A DNA stretch of 64,000 bases from Cellvibrio sp. UBA7671. GTDB taxonomy: Bacteria > Pseudomonadota > Gammaproteobacteria > Pseudomonadales > Cellvibrionaceae. The notes beneath the pieces are model-generated. The model worked only from the letters and a program-made list of their open reading frames with translations. It was not told the DNA's origin and ran no database searches. The stretch spans positions 186,001-250,000 of the forward strand of contig DLHJ01000019.1 of assembly GCA_002483145.1 (NCBI GenBank), written 5' to 3'. Positions 33,479 through 42,307 of this stretch are shown piece after piece (the first letter of the stretch is position 1; each line of letters starts with the position of its first letter). The position numbers and the translations under genes are program-made.

Positions 33479-35494
33479 TTAGTGAGTGATTTTTAGCTTT
33501 TTCATGTTCTCAAGTAAACTGGATATTTCGTGGTCAATCACATCACTGCTGCTCAGTAGCAAGTGCATACGCTCTTCGTATTCGTTTATGGCATTGTCCA
33601 GAACTATTGCGCCTGGACCATGCAAGTCTAACAACGGATATGCTTTACGCATTTCAGCAATAAAGTTATTGAAAGTTTTTCGATTTTCTTCTGCCTGTGA
33701 TGCGTATTGAATATCGATATTCGATAGGGAGCTTTTTACTGTTTCAACCCATAAATTGGTCTCGTGGGCGAAGTTTTTAGTAGATTTATGTGCTTCAATA
33801 TGTTTAATGCATTCATCTGCGGCTTTTACTAAACCTTGCAAACTTGTTTCCAATATGGGATATCCGTCTTGCTCTGGGATATTGAGATGCATAAGGTGAA
33901 TTTTACTGAAAATAAATAGAGTGCCTTCATCTAAATGGATCAATGACTCTGTCATAGACGGCGATTTTACTAGGTCTATTGTCGAGTCATTGAATAGGTC
34001 ACCAGGAAAATATTCGTCCTTGCCTAATTCGGAATGGATGGAAAATCCAATTGGAGCATTAAAGTCTTTGATGAATTGCAGTATCTGTTTGCTTATGGAA
34101 GATAATGTCTCACATTTCATTAGTTCCAATATTAAGCGGTTAATGGCATGAAGTTGTTGATAATGGGCAATTGTTTGTTCCAGTTCTTTAGTTAGCATGG
34201 TCAATTCTTCACTGGTATATTCATTATCAGTTTTGTCCAGGTGTTCAGCGGCAGATTCAATACGTTCCTGAAGTTGGCTGTAAAGGTGGTCAACTTCGCT
34301 CTCCAATGTATCAATGCAGCCTTGGCATTCTTTTACTATCCGTTCCAAACGCAATATTTCTTTTGCTTTTTCCTCTCGAACTTCAATTGTGTCATCGGGA
34401 TTAACTGAATTTTTTAAAATTTGTATCTCATGCTCCATCTTGAGAATAAGATCGCGTTGTATCCGGTTATTTTCTCTGAGTTGCTTTACTTCTGCGATAA
34501 TATTTTTTTGATCAGATGGCATTGCCATTTCATCTGAATTTGTGATTGATTCCCCGTTGTTAAGCGAGTTTCCTTTTTCGTCAATCCTGGCATCTCTTAA
34601 CATAATGGCATAATTGGTTGCCTGATTTTTTGCTTCTTTTAGTTCTTTTTTTAGACTGCCAATATAATTGTCTGATTTCATCAGTTCTACTTCAAGCATG
34701 TTCATGTAGTTATCCATTTTTTCCTTTATTTCAGCGGAAAAATTGGTTTTGTAGGTTTTTAACTCCCGGATCATGTCGATTGCAATGCGATTATTTTCGC
34801 TTGGTGCGGCGGCAGGATTAGCTATAGGGGAAAGCTGCTTCAGTTGTTCGAGCATATATTGCAAATTGTTAATGGTTTGTTGGCTTTCCAGTTGGTACTG
34901 TTTGAGTTTTCTCTCCGATTTAAGTAAGCGTTCAACTTTTTCTTGAAGTTGAGCGTTTTTTTCGTGGATGCCTTTAAGTGAATCGAGTCGGTCTTGCATC
35001 AATCTTAACCGGTTATCTTTAATTTCCTGGCGTTGTGTGTCTTTTTTGTCTTGCCAGCGCACAATATCCGCGAGTTTTCTTTCAAATAGCCCCCAGCCAG
35101 CATGAGTAATCCCCCGCTCCTCAAAGACCTCTTTTTCAGCCGTTAAATAAAGACTGCGCAGAGCTGCGACACGTGCGCTGAAGGAGTGGTTGGAATCAAG
35201 ATGCGGGAGATGTGAGCCGGTATTTTTCCCATAACGTTGTAGAGAATCAGATAGAGATAACTCAAAATACTCCACAATGGACTGTTGGTGTTCTGCCTTT
35301 TTGTCCGCATAGAATTTGGCTTTCTCACTCTCTGCTGTTTTTTGCTCTGATTTTACTTCCTTGTATTTTTCAATCAGTCGTTTTAACAGGGCTTTTTGCT
35401 TAAAGTTGTAACGGATGGAGAAAAATAGAGCGATAATAAGCACAAGGCTTATTTCGCCAAGTAAGAGGGTGGTAAATGAGATAACTGTTTCCAC
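33479..35494 (-). CDS. membrane-anchored coiled-coil protein of unknown function
   Basis: A 671-residue protein. One membrane helix lies at about residues 8-27, and then long heptad-like coiled coils cover most of 28-440, rich in Lys/Glu/Gln. A compact part at about 445-575 (LHAINRLILELMKCETLSSI, then beta-like FSIHSELG) resembles a degenerate GAF domain, and a helical end follows. The N-terminus probably sits in the inner membrane with the rest in the cytoplasm. I recognise no named family. The gene is clearly AT-richer than most of the window, which suggests horizontal acquisition. Neighbours give no hint. Confidence 0.8.
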   Translation of the reverse strand: METVISFTTLLLGEISLVLIIALFFSIRYNFKQKALLKRLIEKYKEVKSEQKTAESEKAKFYADKKAEHQQSIVEYFELSLSDSLQRYGKNTGSHLPHLDSNHSFSARVAALRSLYLTAEKEVFEERGITHAGWGLFERKLADIVRWQDKKDTQRQEIKDNRLRLMQDRLDSLKGIHEKNAQLQEKVERLLKSERKLKQYQLESQQTINNLQYMLEQLKQLSPIANPAAAPSENNRIAIDMIRELKTYKTNFSAEIKEKMDNYMNMLEVELMKSDNYIGSLKKELKEAKNQATNYAIMLRDARIDEKGNSLNNGESITNSDEMAMPSDQKNIIAEVKQLRENNRIQRDLILKMEHEIQILKNSVNPDDTIEVREEKAKEILRLERIVKECQGCIDTLESEVDHLYSQLQERIESAAEHLDKTDNEYTSEELTMLTKELEQTIAHYQQLHAINRLILELMKCETLSSISKQILQFIKDFNAPIGFSIHSELGKDEYFPGDLFNDSTIDLVKSPSMTESLIHLDEGTLFIFSKIHLMHLNIPEQDGYPILETSLQGLVKAADECIKHIEAHKSTKNFAHETNLWVETVKSSLSNIDIQYASQAEENRKTFNNFIAEMRKAYPLLDLHGPGAIVLDNAINEYEERMHLLLSSSDVIDHEISSLLENMKKLKITH

Positions 35495-35896
35495 GCTGAT
35501 ACCCTACGGATGAAATGTTTCGTAATGCGCCGGTTTACCCGGTGGGACATTGCTAAACGATGTTATCTAATTGGTAATAATAGCCTTGAAAGAATATAGG
35601 GATCTGTTTGTAAACGCGCTTAGGTCATCAAAATCAAATTTTTGTCACTTGTTTAAACATATTTGTGACAAATTCACATATCCCCAGTGGAAAAATTCCT
35701 TCCCGGCAAATGGCTTACACAAAACTCCGCGTTTAGCGACTATTTCCGGTTTTTAAATTCCGTACAATGGCCTCCATAGCCTCGTAATAACGCGCTCAAC
35801 AGCACTGATCTATCTCGAATTGAAAAGGGTTTCATTCAGGTTGATAAGTGTTGAACCACTCACTCATATTTTTTAATTTTATAAGGATGTTTGAAA
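35495..35896. other. intergenic region between the coiled-coil and M23 peptidase genes
   Basis: No gene is seen; both flanking genes start here, divergently. An inverted repeat TTTGTCAC (35641-35648) / GTGACAAA (35665-35672) with a 16-nt spacer could be an operator. TACAAT at 35763-35768 is a possible -10 for a rightward promoter without a good -35. Confidence 0.45.
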
Positions 35897-36949
35897 ATGA
35901 AAGCGATTCGTTATGTTACCCACGCTCTGTTATTTGCCTCTGTCACGTTAGGTTCTATCACTGCACACTCGTATGATTTTCCACTGCGTGCGGATGATCT
36001 TAATCTCAATCATCGTTACTCAACTGGTGCTCACTGGTCTGGTGGTACCCAGGAAAAAGGTTTTGATATTGGCGCAGTACGTCATATTGGCAACAACAAA
36101 TGGCATCACCTGAAAAGTGATGATGCCGATGGAACTGTCAATTCAAATTACCTCATTTACGGTGCAAAAATCCGTGCTATGGCGGCAGGGACTGTTGTTG
36201 GTTGCTGGCGTAACTCACCGCAAAACACTGCGGGCAGCAAATTGCAGAAGGTGTTGGATGGATACATCGCCCTCGGTGGAAACCACGTGTGGATTTTGCA
36301 AGATGATGGTGTGTACGCTCTCTATGCTCACGCCCAACCAGGCACTGTGCCCGCTGCAATTTGCCCGCACAATGCCACTTATCTGACCAACCCGGAAAAA
36401 TCCAATCCCTGGACCCAGGACGGAAGAGTTACTAATGGAGTGCGTGTTCAAGCTGGCCAGGTTTTAGGTGTGGTCGGCAATAGCGGCAACTCAACCGGGC
36501 CACATTTACATGTGCACATGGAGAAAAGCGGCGATCCTGTAACGATTAAATTCGATCATGGCCAAACCACGTCTTATGCTAATAACACCGCATCAGTAAA
36601 TGGCCCCTGGACATTGTTAAATGGCAACGCACTACCTGCCGGCAAGGTGTTGGTGTGGGCTCCACATTCAGTAGGTTATTGGACTGTGAACAATATTCCT
36701 GATGAGCGCTTTCAAGCCTGGTTTAACCATTTCGTCGATTCCGGTGTGATGCTGGATACCGTGCCCTGCACCGATGGTGGCCAGATCTATAACACCACCT
36801 GGATTCCTGCGAGCGGCTCGTGGTATGCGCATGCAGGTATGTCGCTGACTGATTTCAATAGCAAATCCACTTACTATGCCAACAAAGGTTACACCAGAAC
36901 CGGTTGGTGGTACTGCGGTGCGAATTACACCGGTATTTGGAGGAAGTAA
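35897..36949 (+). CDS. secreted M23-family metallopeptidase
   Basis: A 350-residue protein with a signal peptide (1 to about 24, ending TAHS) and an M23 peptidase domain (about 25-225). The GNSTGPHLHVHM motif with its HxH zinc ligands (203 and 205) is intact, and the FDIG aspartate lies near residue 57. Family members cleave peptidoglycan cross-bridges or elastin (LasA type). The C-terminal part (about 265-350) resembles a bacterial tandem repeat domain: AHAGMSLTDFNSKSTYYANKG ending in YTGIW, present here as one copy. The ATG at 35897 has AAGGA upstream; an in-frame TTG lies 6 bp earlier. It is likely a bacteriolytic or wall-remodelling enzyme. Confidence 0.85.
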   Translation: MKAIRYVTHALLFASVTLGSITAHSYDFPLRADDLNLNHRYSTGAHWSGGTQEKGFDIGAVRHIGNNKWHHLKSDDADGTVNSNYLIYGAKIRAMAAGTVVGCWRNSPQNTAGSKLQKVLDGYIALGGNHVWILQDDGVYALYAHAQPGTVPAAICPHNATYLTNPEKSNPWTQDGRVTNGVRVQAGQVLGVVGNSGNSTGPHLHVHMEKSGDPVTIKFDHGQTTSYANNTASVNGPWTLLNGNALPAGKVLVWAPHSVGYWTVNNIPDERFQAWFNHFVDSGVMLDTVPCTDGGQIYNTTWIPASGSWYAHAGMSLTDFNSKSTYYANKGYTRTGWWYCGANYTGIWRK

Positions 36950-36974
36950 TTTTTAAATTCGGAAATTTCTTCAC

Positions 36975-37016
36975 AAAAGTCCCGCGCTCAAAATGGCGGG
37001 GCTTTTGTATTTTTAT
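36975..37016. terminator. Rho-independent terminator after the M23 peptidase
   Basis: AAAAGTCCCGC pairs with GCGGGGCTTTT (36996-37006; one G-T pair), followed by a T-rich run. It also overlaps the end of the convergent GGDEF-EAL gene. Confidence 0.8.
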
Positions 37017-39199
37017 GCAATTGCGCGCGCTGAATTTCCAATGCCCAGCAGCAATTCAAATTGCGGTGCTGACATAGGTTTGCCAAAAAAATATCCCTGT
37101 CCTTCATCGCATTTTTCATTGCGCAGGTAATTGTATTCTGCTTCTCCTTCAATGCCTTCAGCGATGGTCTCCAAATCAAAACTCTTTGCCATGTCGATAA
37201 TTGCGCGAATCACTGATGCATCGCGCTTGGATGTCAAAATGCCGCGCACAAATGATTGATCAATTTTAATGCGGGAAAGCGGATAGGACTTCAACAGGCT
37301 GAGTGAGGCGTAACCTGTTCCGAAATCATCAAACGCGATACCTACACCGTGCGCGTGCAAGCGCTGCAAAATTTCCAGCACAATATCGTCGTTGTCGAGC
37401 ACAATATTTTCGGTGACTTCCAACTCTAAAGCTTCTGCGGGTAATCCGTGGCGCGTCAGGATTTCTATCACTTCAGTGGCTAAATCCCCTACACGGAATT
37501 GCGCGCTGCACAGGTTTACGCCGATGCGAAAGCGCGGCGCTCCACTGCGGCGCCAGTAAGCGGCTTGCGCGCAGGCTTCATTGAGAATCCACGCGCCGAC
37601 AGTTGCTGCCAAGGGGCCACCTTCCAGTGCGGGTAAAAAAGCAGCGGGAGACAATATTCCCCGCTCCGGGTGGTGCCAGCGGATCAAGGCTTCGGCGCCG
37701 GTGATGGAACCATCGACCATGCTGATTTGCGGTTGATAGAACATGACAAATTCCCCTTTATCAACTGCACGATGTAATTCGAGCCCGTACAGGCGCCGCG
37801 CCGTCGCTTCCATCCGCAGTGCAGGGACAAACATAAATACGCGTCCGCGTCCGGTGCTCTTTGCTTTGAACAATGCCAGATCCGCATTGCCCACCAATTC
37901 CAACGCTTCTTGCGCTTGAGTGGGGGCAAGTGCCAAGCCGCAGCTCGCGGCAACGCGAACTTCATTTCCATCGATAGTAATGGGTTGAGTGATCGCATGA
38001 ATCATCGCATCTGCCCGCTGCACTGCTGCGTGTGAATCGGTCACGCCTGCTAACAGGATGGCGAATTCATCGCCACCAATGCGCGCCACCAAATCATTGT
38101 TGGTTGCCAATTGCTTTAATCGATTGGCGACTTCGCACAAGATGGCATCGCCCAAGGTATGGCCAAGGGTATCGTTCACATCCTTGAATCCATCGAGATC
38201 GATCATCAATACTGTTGCCGGGGCGGGGCTGAGCAGAACTTCTTCTACCGAGCGATAAAATTTTCCGCGATTGGCAAGACCTGTAAGCCCATCAATATTA
38301 GCTTGCTGACGCAACTCTTCTTCTTCGCGCTGCTGCGATGTCAGGTCTTTAAGAATGGCTTCAAATTTCATATGGCCTGCATCGCGCCAGCCAAACAGTG
38401 AAAAACCAATACGAAACTCGCTATCGTCGTAACGCAACCCGGTAGCTTCCAGCGGTACGTCAATGTGGTCGAGTGAACCGGCTTCGATTGCATGCCCGAT
38501 AAGCTCGCGGAAGTTAGCGCGCTCACGTTCGGGCAAGAGTAGGTCAAATTGCAGCGCTCTTTTATCGCGCAGCTGGTAGCCATGTGCACTGGCTGCCGCC
38601 TGGTTCCATTCGATAATCTGTAAGTGTTCATCAAACCAGACGACGGGTGTGGAAGAATGGCCTGCGTATTCTTCAAAGGGCGGTCTGGTTCGTTCGGTTG
38701 ATACTTCAATACGCCGCAATTCCAAACGGTCAGCGGCCATTTTCGCCAGCTCCTGCAAGCGTTGGCGATCCTCTTGTGAGAAATCGTTATGAGGTCTGTC
38801 ATCAATCACACAGAGCGCACCCAGTGCTAGCCCTTCGGGTGAGAACAGAGGCACTCCAGCATAAAAGCGCAAATTGGTGTCGCCAGTCACCAAAGGATTG
38901 TCGTGGAAGCGCTCGTCGAGGGTTGCATCGGGCACTACCATCACATCGGCTTGGGTAATCGCATGAGCGCAAAATGAAACATCGCGGCGCATATCCACTT
39001 TACCCACACCGACACTTGCGGCAAAAAAAACATGGTCACTGCCAATCATATTGACTGCTGCAACCGGCATATCAAACATACGCGATGCAATATGGACAAC
39101 GGGATCAAGGCTTTGCAGCATTTGCTCTTCATCGAGTCCGTAGCCTGCTAATGCTTTCAATCGTTCGGATTCGTTCGGAAATATCGCCGGGCACTTCAT
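37013..39199 (-). CDS. GAF-PAS-GGDEF-EAL c-di-GMP protein
   Basis: This 728-residue cytoplasmic protein has a GAF domain (about 25-165), a PAS domain (about 180-290), GGDEF (about 300-455) and EAL (about 470-720). GGDEF is intact (GGDEF 375-379), but the inhibitory RxxD site has Thr366 instead of Arg. The EAL part keeps EAL (503-505), LEVTEN, FDDFGTGY, IKIDQSF and AEGIEGEAEY, with the usual ET after AEG-V changed to EG. It can plausibly make and break c-di-GMP; which activity dominates cannot be told. GAGGATGC precedes the ATG. Confidence 0.9.
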   Translation of the reverse strand: MKCPAIFPNESERLKALAGYGLDEEQMLQSLDPVVHIASRMFDMPVAAVNMIGSDHVFFAASVGVGKVDMRRDVSFCAHAITQADVMVVPDATLDERFHDNPLVTGDTNLRFYAGVPLFSPEGLALGALCVIDDRPHNDFSQEDRQRLQELAKMAADRLELRRIEVSTERTRPPFEEYAGHSSTPVVWFDEHLQIIEWNQAAASAHGYQLRDKRALQFDLLLPERERANFRELIGHAIEAGSLDHIDVPLEATGLRYDDSEFRIGFSLFGWRDAGHMKFEAILKDLTSQQREEEELRQQANIDGLTGLANRGKFYRSVEEVLLSPAPATVLMIDLDGFKDVNDTLGHTLGDAILCEVANRLKQLATNNDLVARIGGDEFAILLAGVTDSHAAVQRADAMIHAITQPITIDGNEVRVAASCGLALAPTQAQEALELVGNADLALFKAKSTGRGRVFMFVPALRMEATARRLYGLELHRAVDKGEFVMFYQPQISMVDGSITGAEALIRWHHPERGILSPAAFLPALEGGPLAATVGAWILNEACAQAAYWRRSGAPRFRIGVNLCSAQFRVGDLATEVIEILTRHGLPAEALELEVTENIVLDNDDIVLEILQRLHAHGVGIAFDDFGTGYASLSLLKSYPLSRIKIDQSFVRGILTSKRDASVIRAIIDMAKSFDLETIAEGIEGEAEYNYLRNEKCDEGQGYFFGKPMSAPQFELLLGIGNSARAIA

Positions 39200-39545
39200 C
39201 AGCGCATCCTCATATTTGTTTTGCTTTAGCGGAGTAGTTTTGCCATTTCAGTATAGAAAAGGAAAGATCGCGGCGTAAAAATGTGGCTGGAGGCGCCATG
39301 ATTTTGAAACAGTAGTTAGTCTGATTCGAAATAAAAAGTGATAATTTCTGTTTGAGATTGAAAATTAAAAGATGAAAATATAGAACGCGATATCATTAGA
39401 GCATTTTTTCTGGATATCGCGATTTGCGGGGAGTTGCCATTACAGGGGATTACGTGCAGCTTGAAGTGTCCGGATTCGAATGGGTGATCGCGCGTAGATA
39501 CCTCTAGCGCGCTGGTATAATTAAATCCGATAGTTTTTTGTTGAT
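39200..39545. other. intergenic region between the c-di-GMP protein and rnk
   Basis: No convincing gene is seen; a 97-codon frame overlapping the end of rnk on the same strand looks like noise. A perfect inverted repeat CGCGATATC (39386-39394) / GATATCGCG (39413-39421) is followed on the minus strand by a T-rich stretch, so it may terminate the rnk transcript. Confidence 0.5.
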
Positions 39546-39932
39546 CTATACCGGGTGCTGTACCGCGATAACTTTCAACCGCCGGACTTTTCCTTGCGGT
39601 ACTGGCCAATCAATATTGCCGCCAATACGCAAACCAATTAATGCACTGCCTACCGGCGATAAAATCGATATTTTCATTTGCGTAACATTAGCTTCGTTTG
39701 GGTACACCAGACTAATAGTTTTCTCTTCGTTTGAATCCAAGTCAACAAATGTAACTGTTGAACCCATCGCTACAGCATCGGCTGGAATATCTTTTTCTGG
39801 CACTATGTCAGCGCGGCTCAGTTCAACATCTAATGCTTCTGCTTCGGGGGTGTTGTGCTGTTCAATTAACTTCGTAAGTTGTAAATAATCTGGTTGTGAA
39901 ACGATGAGTGAATTTGCTTTTTTGGTACGCAC
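39546..39932 (-). CDS. rnk: nucleoside diphosphate kinase regulator Rnk (GreA/GreB C-terminal family)
   Basis: A 128-residue protein with an N-terminal short helical part (PDYLQLTKLIEQ, LDVELSRADIVP) and the GreA/GreB-like C-terminal domain (GSTVTFVDLDSNEEKTISLVYP, then MKISILSPVGSALIGLRIG). This is the Rnk layout; Rnk binds RNA polymerase and affects nucleoside diphosphate kinase levels. The start is GTG at 39932, since GGAG stands 6 nt before it and the N-terminus then fits Rnk. An in-frame ATG far upstream (40073) would add a foreign leader. It is divergent from the cupin gene. Confidence 0.85.
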   Translation of the reverse strand: MRTKKANSLIVSQPDYLQLTKLIEQHNTPEAEALDVELSRADIVPEKDIPADAVAMGSTVTFVDLDSNEEKTISLVYPNEANVTQMKISILSPVGSALIGLRIGGNIDWPVPQGKVRRLKVIAVQHPV

Positions 39933-40216
39933 GGATTTCTCCAAAAATAAAACATGTACACGCTGGGGATACATCAGCGAGAAAGAAGAGTGTTTAAGAG
40001 ATTTTGATGGTGGGCGATTAAGCAGTAAAAAGCTTAATCGCCACAAACGACAAAGGCGCGAATGGAATTGCATTCCTGCGCGCGAGGTGGCGTACTATGA
40101 TGGGAAATATTTTTGCAGTCGGTCATTGTTAAACCATAGCACTTCGCTTGTTTATCTTGCAAGCTTATTGTTGGTCGGTGTTTAATTCGAGCGTAAAAAA
40201 TTATGCGGAGCCAGTA

Positions 40217-40636
40217 ATGGATGTTCAACCACCCAAACCGATTTTTCTTAAACCCGGCGAAGGGCGCGCCTATCCGATGGGTAGAATCTCCGCGCTTTTC
40301 AAAGCAGATGGCGAAGAAACTGCTGGACGCTATTCCATTTCCGAGTGGTGGTTAGATCCTCACACTCAAGGGCCTGGGGCACACAGTCATGATGAAGACG
40401 ATATTTTTTACGTTATCGAAGGTGTAGTGAGTTTTCTGATGGGCGATGAGTGGACTCATGCCGGGCAAGGGTCTTTTATTTTAATTCCGGCAGGCGTAAC
40501 TCACGATTTTGAAAATCGCAGCGATGCAAAAGCAGGTGTGCTTAATTTTTCTGTGCCGGGTAATTTTGAACAAGCGATGCCAGATATTGCGGCCTGGTTT
40601 AAAGAGCATCCTGCTGGAGATACGGGAAATATTTAA
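40217..40636 (+). CDS. cupin-domain protein
   Basis: A 139-residue single-cupin protein. The two cupin motifs are visible: GPGAHSHDEDDIFYVIEG (about 57-74) with metal-binding-type histidines and glutamate, and PAGVTHDFENRS (about 99-110). Such proteins may be dioxygenases, isomerases or sugar-binding proteins; the sequence does not tell which. GCGGAG lies just before ATG 40217. Confidence 0.8.
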   Translation: MDVQPPKPIFLKPGEGRAYPMGRISALFKADGEETAGRYSISEWWLDPHTQGPGAHSHDEDDIFYVIEGVVSFLMGDEWTHAGQGSFILIPAGVTHDFENRSDAKAGVLNFSVPGNFEQAMPDIAAWFKEHPAGDTGNI

Positions 40637-40789
40637 AGTAGGTGTCGGCCATCTATATCCACGTTTATTAAAATATATCGTCAGCTTTATTTGAACTTGC
40701 TGCCAAGGGTTTGTTGCCAAATTTTTTGGATGGCCCAATATCAATCAGCGCCATTATTTTTATTTCACAAAATTGTATTCAGCCAATAG

Positions 40790-40816
40790 AAAACGGCAGC
40801 CGAGGCTGCCGTTTTT
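40790..40816. terminator. bidirectional Rho-independent terminator
   Basis: AAAACGGCAGCC pairs with GGCTGCCGTTTT. It lies just after the leftward LPMO gene (stop at 40838); a T-run is present on both strands. Confidence 0.85.
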
Positions 40817-40837
40817 CACTTCACATCAAACTATTTT

Positions 40838-42016
40838 TTATTGACAGCTGCGCACCAGTGTCCAGGCGTTAGTCCACGCCCAGCCAGTGCCTGGTGCATA
40901 GGCACCGCCTTGTGAACACCAGCCGCCCACGGTGCATTGATACTCATTGCCAGCGTTAACGACTTTGGCGCCGGTTGCATAGGTAGCCCCATTCACGTAT
41001 GCAGGCGATGTGCAGTTACCGGTTGATACGGAAGAGGCAACTGATGAGCGCGAGCTGCTGGCCACAACAGCGGATGACACGCTAGAGGTGCCGCCTTCGC
41101 TACAAGCACCCAAATCCAACCAATAGTTGTATTGGCCAGAGGTGAGCGCCGGGTCATTGCCTTGTGTCCAATAGTTTGCCTGATAGCGCTTGCTGTTGTG
41201 CTGCACTTGCTGCGGTTTGTTGTAGACAGTTGCGGCATTCCAGGTGGGCAAACCGGCACAGGTATTGTTGGAAATACTGGAGGTAGTTCCAGTTGATGAA
41301 CTGGTCACCGCAACAGACGATGGTGCGGATGATGAGGCTACAGGGACGGAGCTGTTAGAGGTGCCGTACACAACATCAATACATTGATAGAAGGCTTCCG
41401 GTGCATCTGTTACCGGATCGCGCTGCCAAATGCTGTACACAATATGGCGGCCAGTACGTGCGGGCAAATTAACCATGTGCGTGGATGTGGCTTCGCGATC
41501 AGCTGGGCCTGATTGATGGATTTGTTCCAGATCAGACCACTTCAACGGAGTTGTCGCCGGGTTAAAACCCTGCTTGGTAATGTAATAGCGGAAATATTTT
41601 GTCTTATGTTGTGCAGTGTTGGTCCACACAAACGCACGTGTGCCTGCGCTGACGGTGGTTACGCCCCAATCGCCACGCGCGAGGTTTAATCCGTTCATGC
41701 TGCCAATATTTGCGCTGCAGAGTTTGCCATCGGGAATCAAGCCTTGGTGATTGTCATTAGCGCCGCCAATGCCGATGGATTGGGGTTCATATTGACTTGA
41801 ATTGCCTGCCGCCGCAGCTGCTTGGCACGCGGGTGAGCTGCCACCACCTTGTGCAGACGTACACAGGAACGCACGGCTTTTAGGGCTGGAAACATAACCG
41901 TGGGCGCTGGCTTCAATTGCGCCGAGCAAGGTTGCTGCTCCCAGCACAGCCGATAAACTAAATGTATTAAATGCTTTAATACATGAAACAGCGGGTTGAT
42001 TATTGATTATTTTCAC
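40838..42016 (-). CDS. chitin-active lytic polysaccharide monooxygenase, AA10-CBM5-CBM73
   Basis: A 392-residue secreted enzyme. The signal peptide ends at ASA, so His39 (HGYVSSPKSR) becomes the N-terminal copper ligand; the second ligand is His137 in NTAQHKTKYFRYY. The AA10 domain spans about 39-217. A Ser/Val-rich linker leads to CBM5 (about 253-305), then a second Ser linker and a C-terminal module (about 334-392) of CBM73 type. This is the architecture of the Cellvibrio japonicus chitin-active LPMO10A, and I regard this as its orthologue. It oxidatively cleaves crystalline chitin. The start is GTG at 42016 with GGAG upstream; an upstream in-frame ATG (42112) would give an unusable signal peptide. 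Confidence 0.93.
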   Translation of the reverse strand: MKIINNQPAVSCIKAFNTFSLSAVLGAATLLGAIEASAHGYVSSPKSRAFLCTSAQGGGSSPACQAAAAAGNSSQYEPQSIGIGGANDNHQGLIPDGKLCSANIGSMNGLNLARGDWGVTTVSAGTRAFVWTNTAQHKTKYFRYYITKQGFNPATTPLKWSDLEQIHQSGPADREATSTHMVNLPARTGRHIVYSIWQRDPVTDAPEAFYQCIDVVYGTSNSSVPVASSSAPSSVAVTSSSTGTTSSISNNTCAGLPTWNAATVYNKPQQVQHNSKRYQANYWTQGNDPALTSGQYNYWLDLGACSEGGTSSVSSAVVASSSRSSVASSVSTGNCTSPAYVNGATYATGAKVVNAGNEYQCTVGGWCSQGGAYAPGTGWAWTNAWTLVRSCQ

Positions 42017-42307
42017 TTTCAATCTCCATCTCTGATCAAGGTTGTTGGAATTGTTCAAAAACCAATAAATGTTTTTGAGCGAATAAAAATGCACTGCGCA
42101 GTTGCGATTCAAATTTCTATTCGGAGGTCGAGTCTACGACCCTTACAACAAAATTCCAGTACGACTTTTCGCCAATGTGGTGTTTTTGCGTTCGACTTTA
42201 CGCTGGAGAATAACGCACAGGTACGAAGGGTGATTGAGGCGTCAAGTGCGCTTGAGCGGATTCAGATTGGTGTGAGTTGCAGGTAAATGCGGGCAGTGCC
42301 GGTGAGA

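Noticed and set aside
39316-39609. 97-codon open frame on the minus strand
   Set aside because: It overlaps the end of rnk in another frame, has no ribosome-binding site and no recognisable protein pattern.
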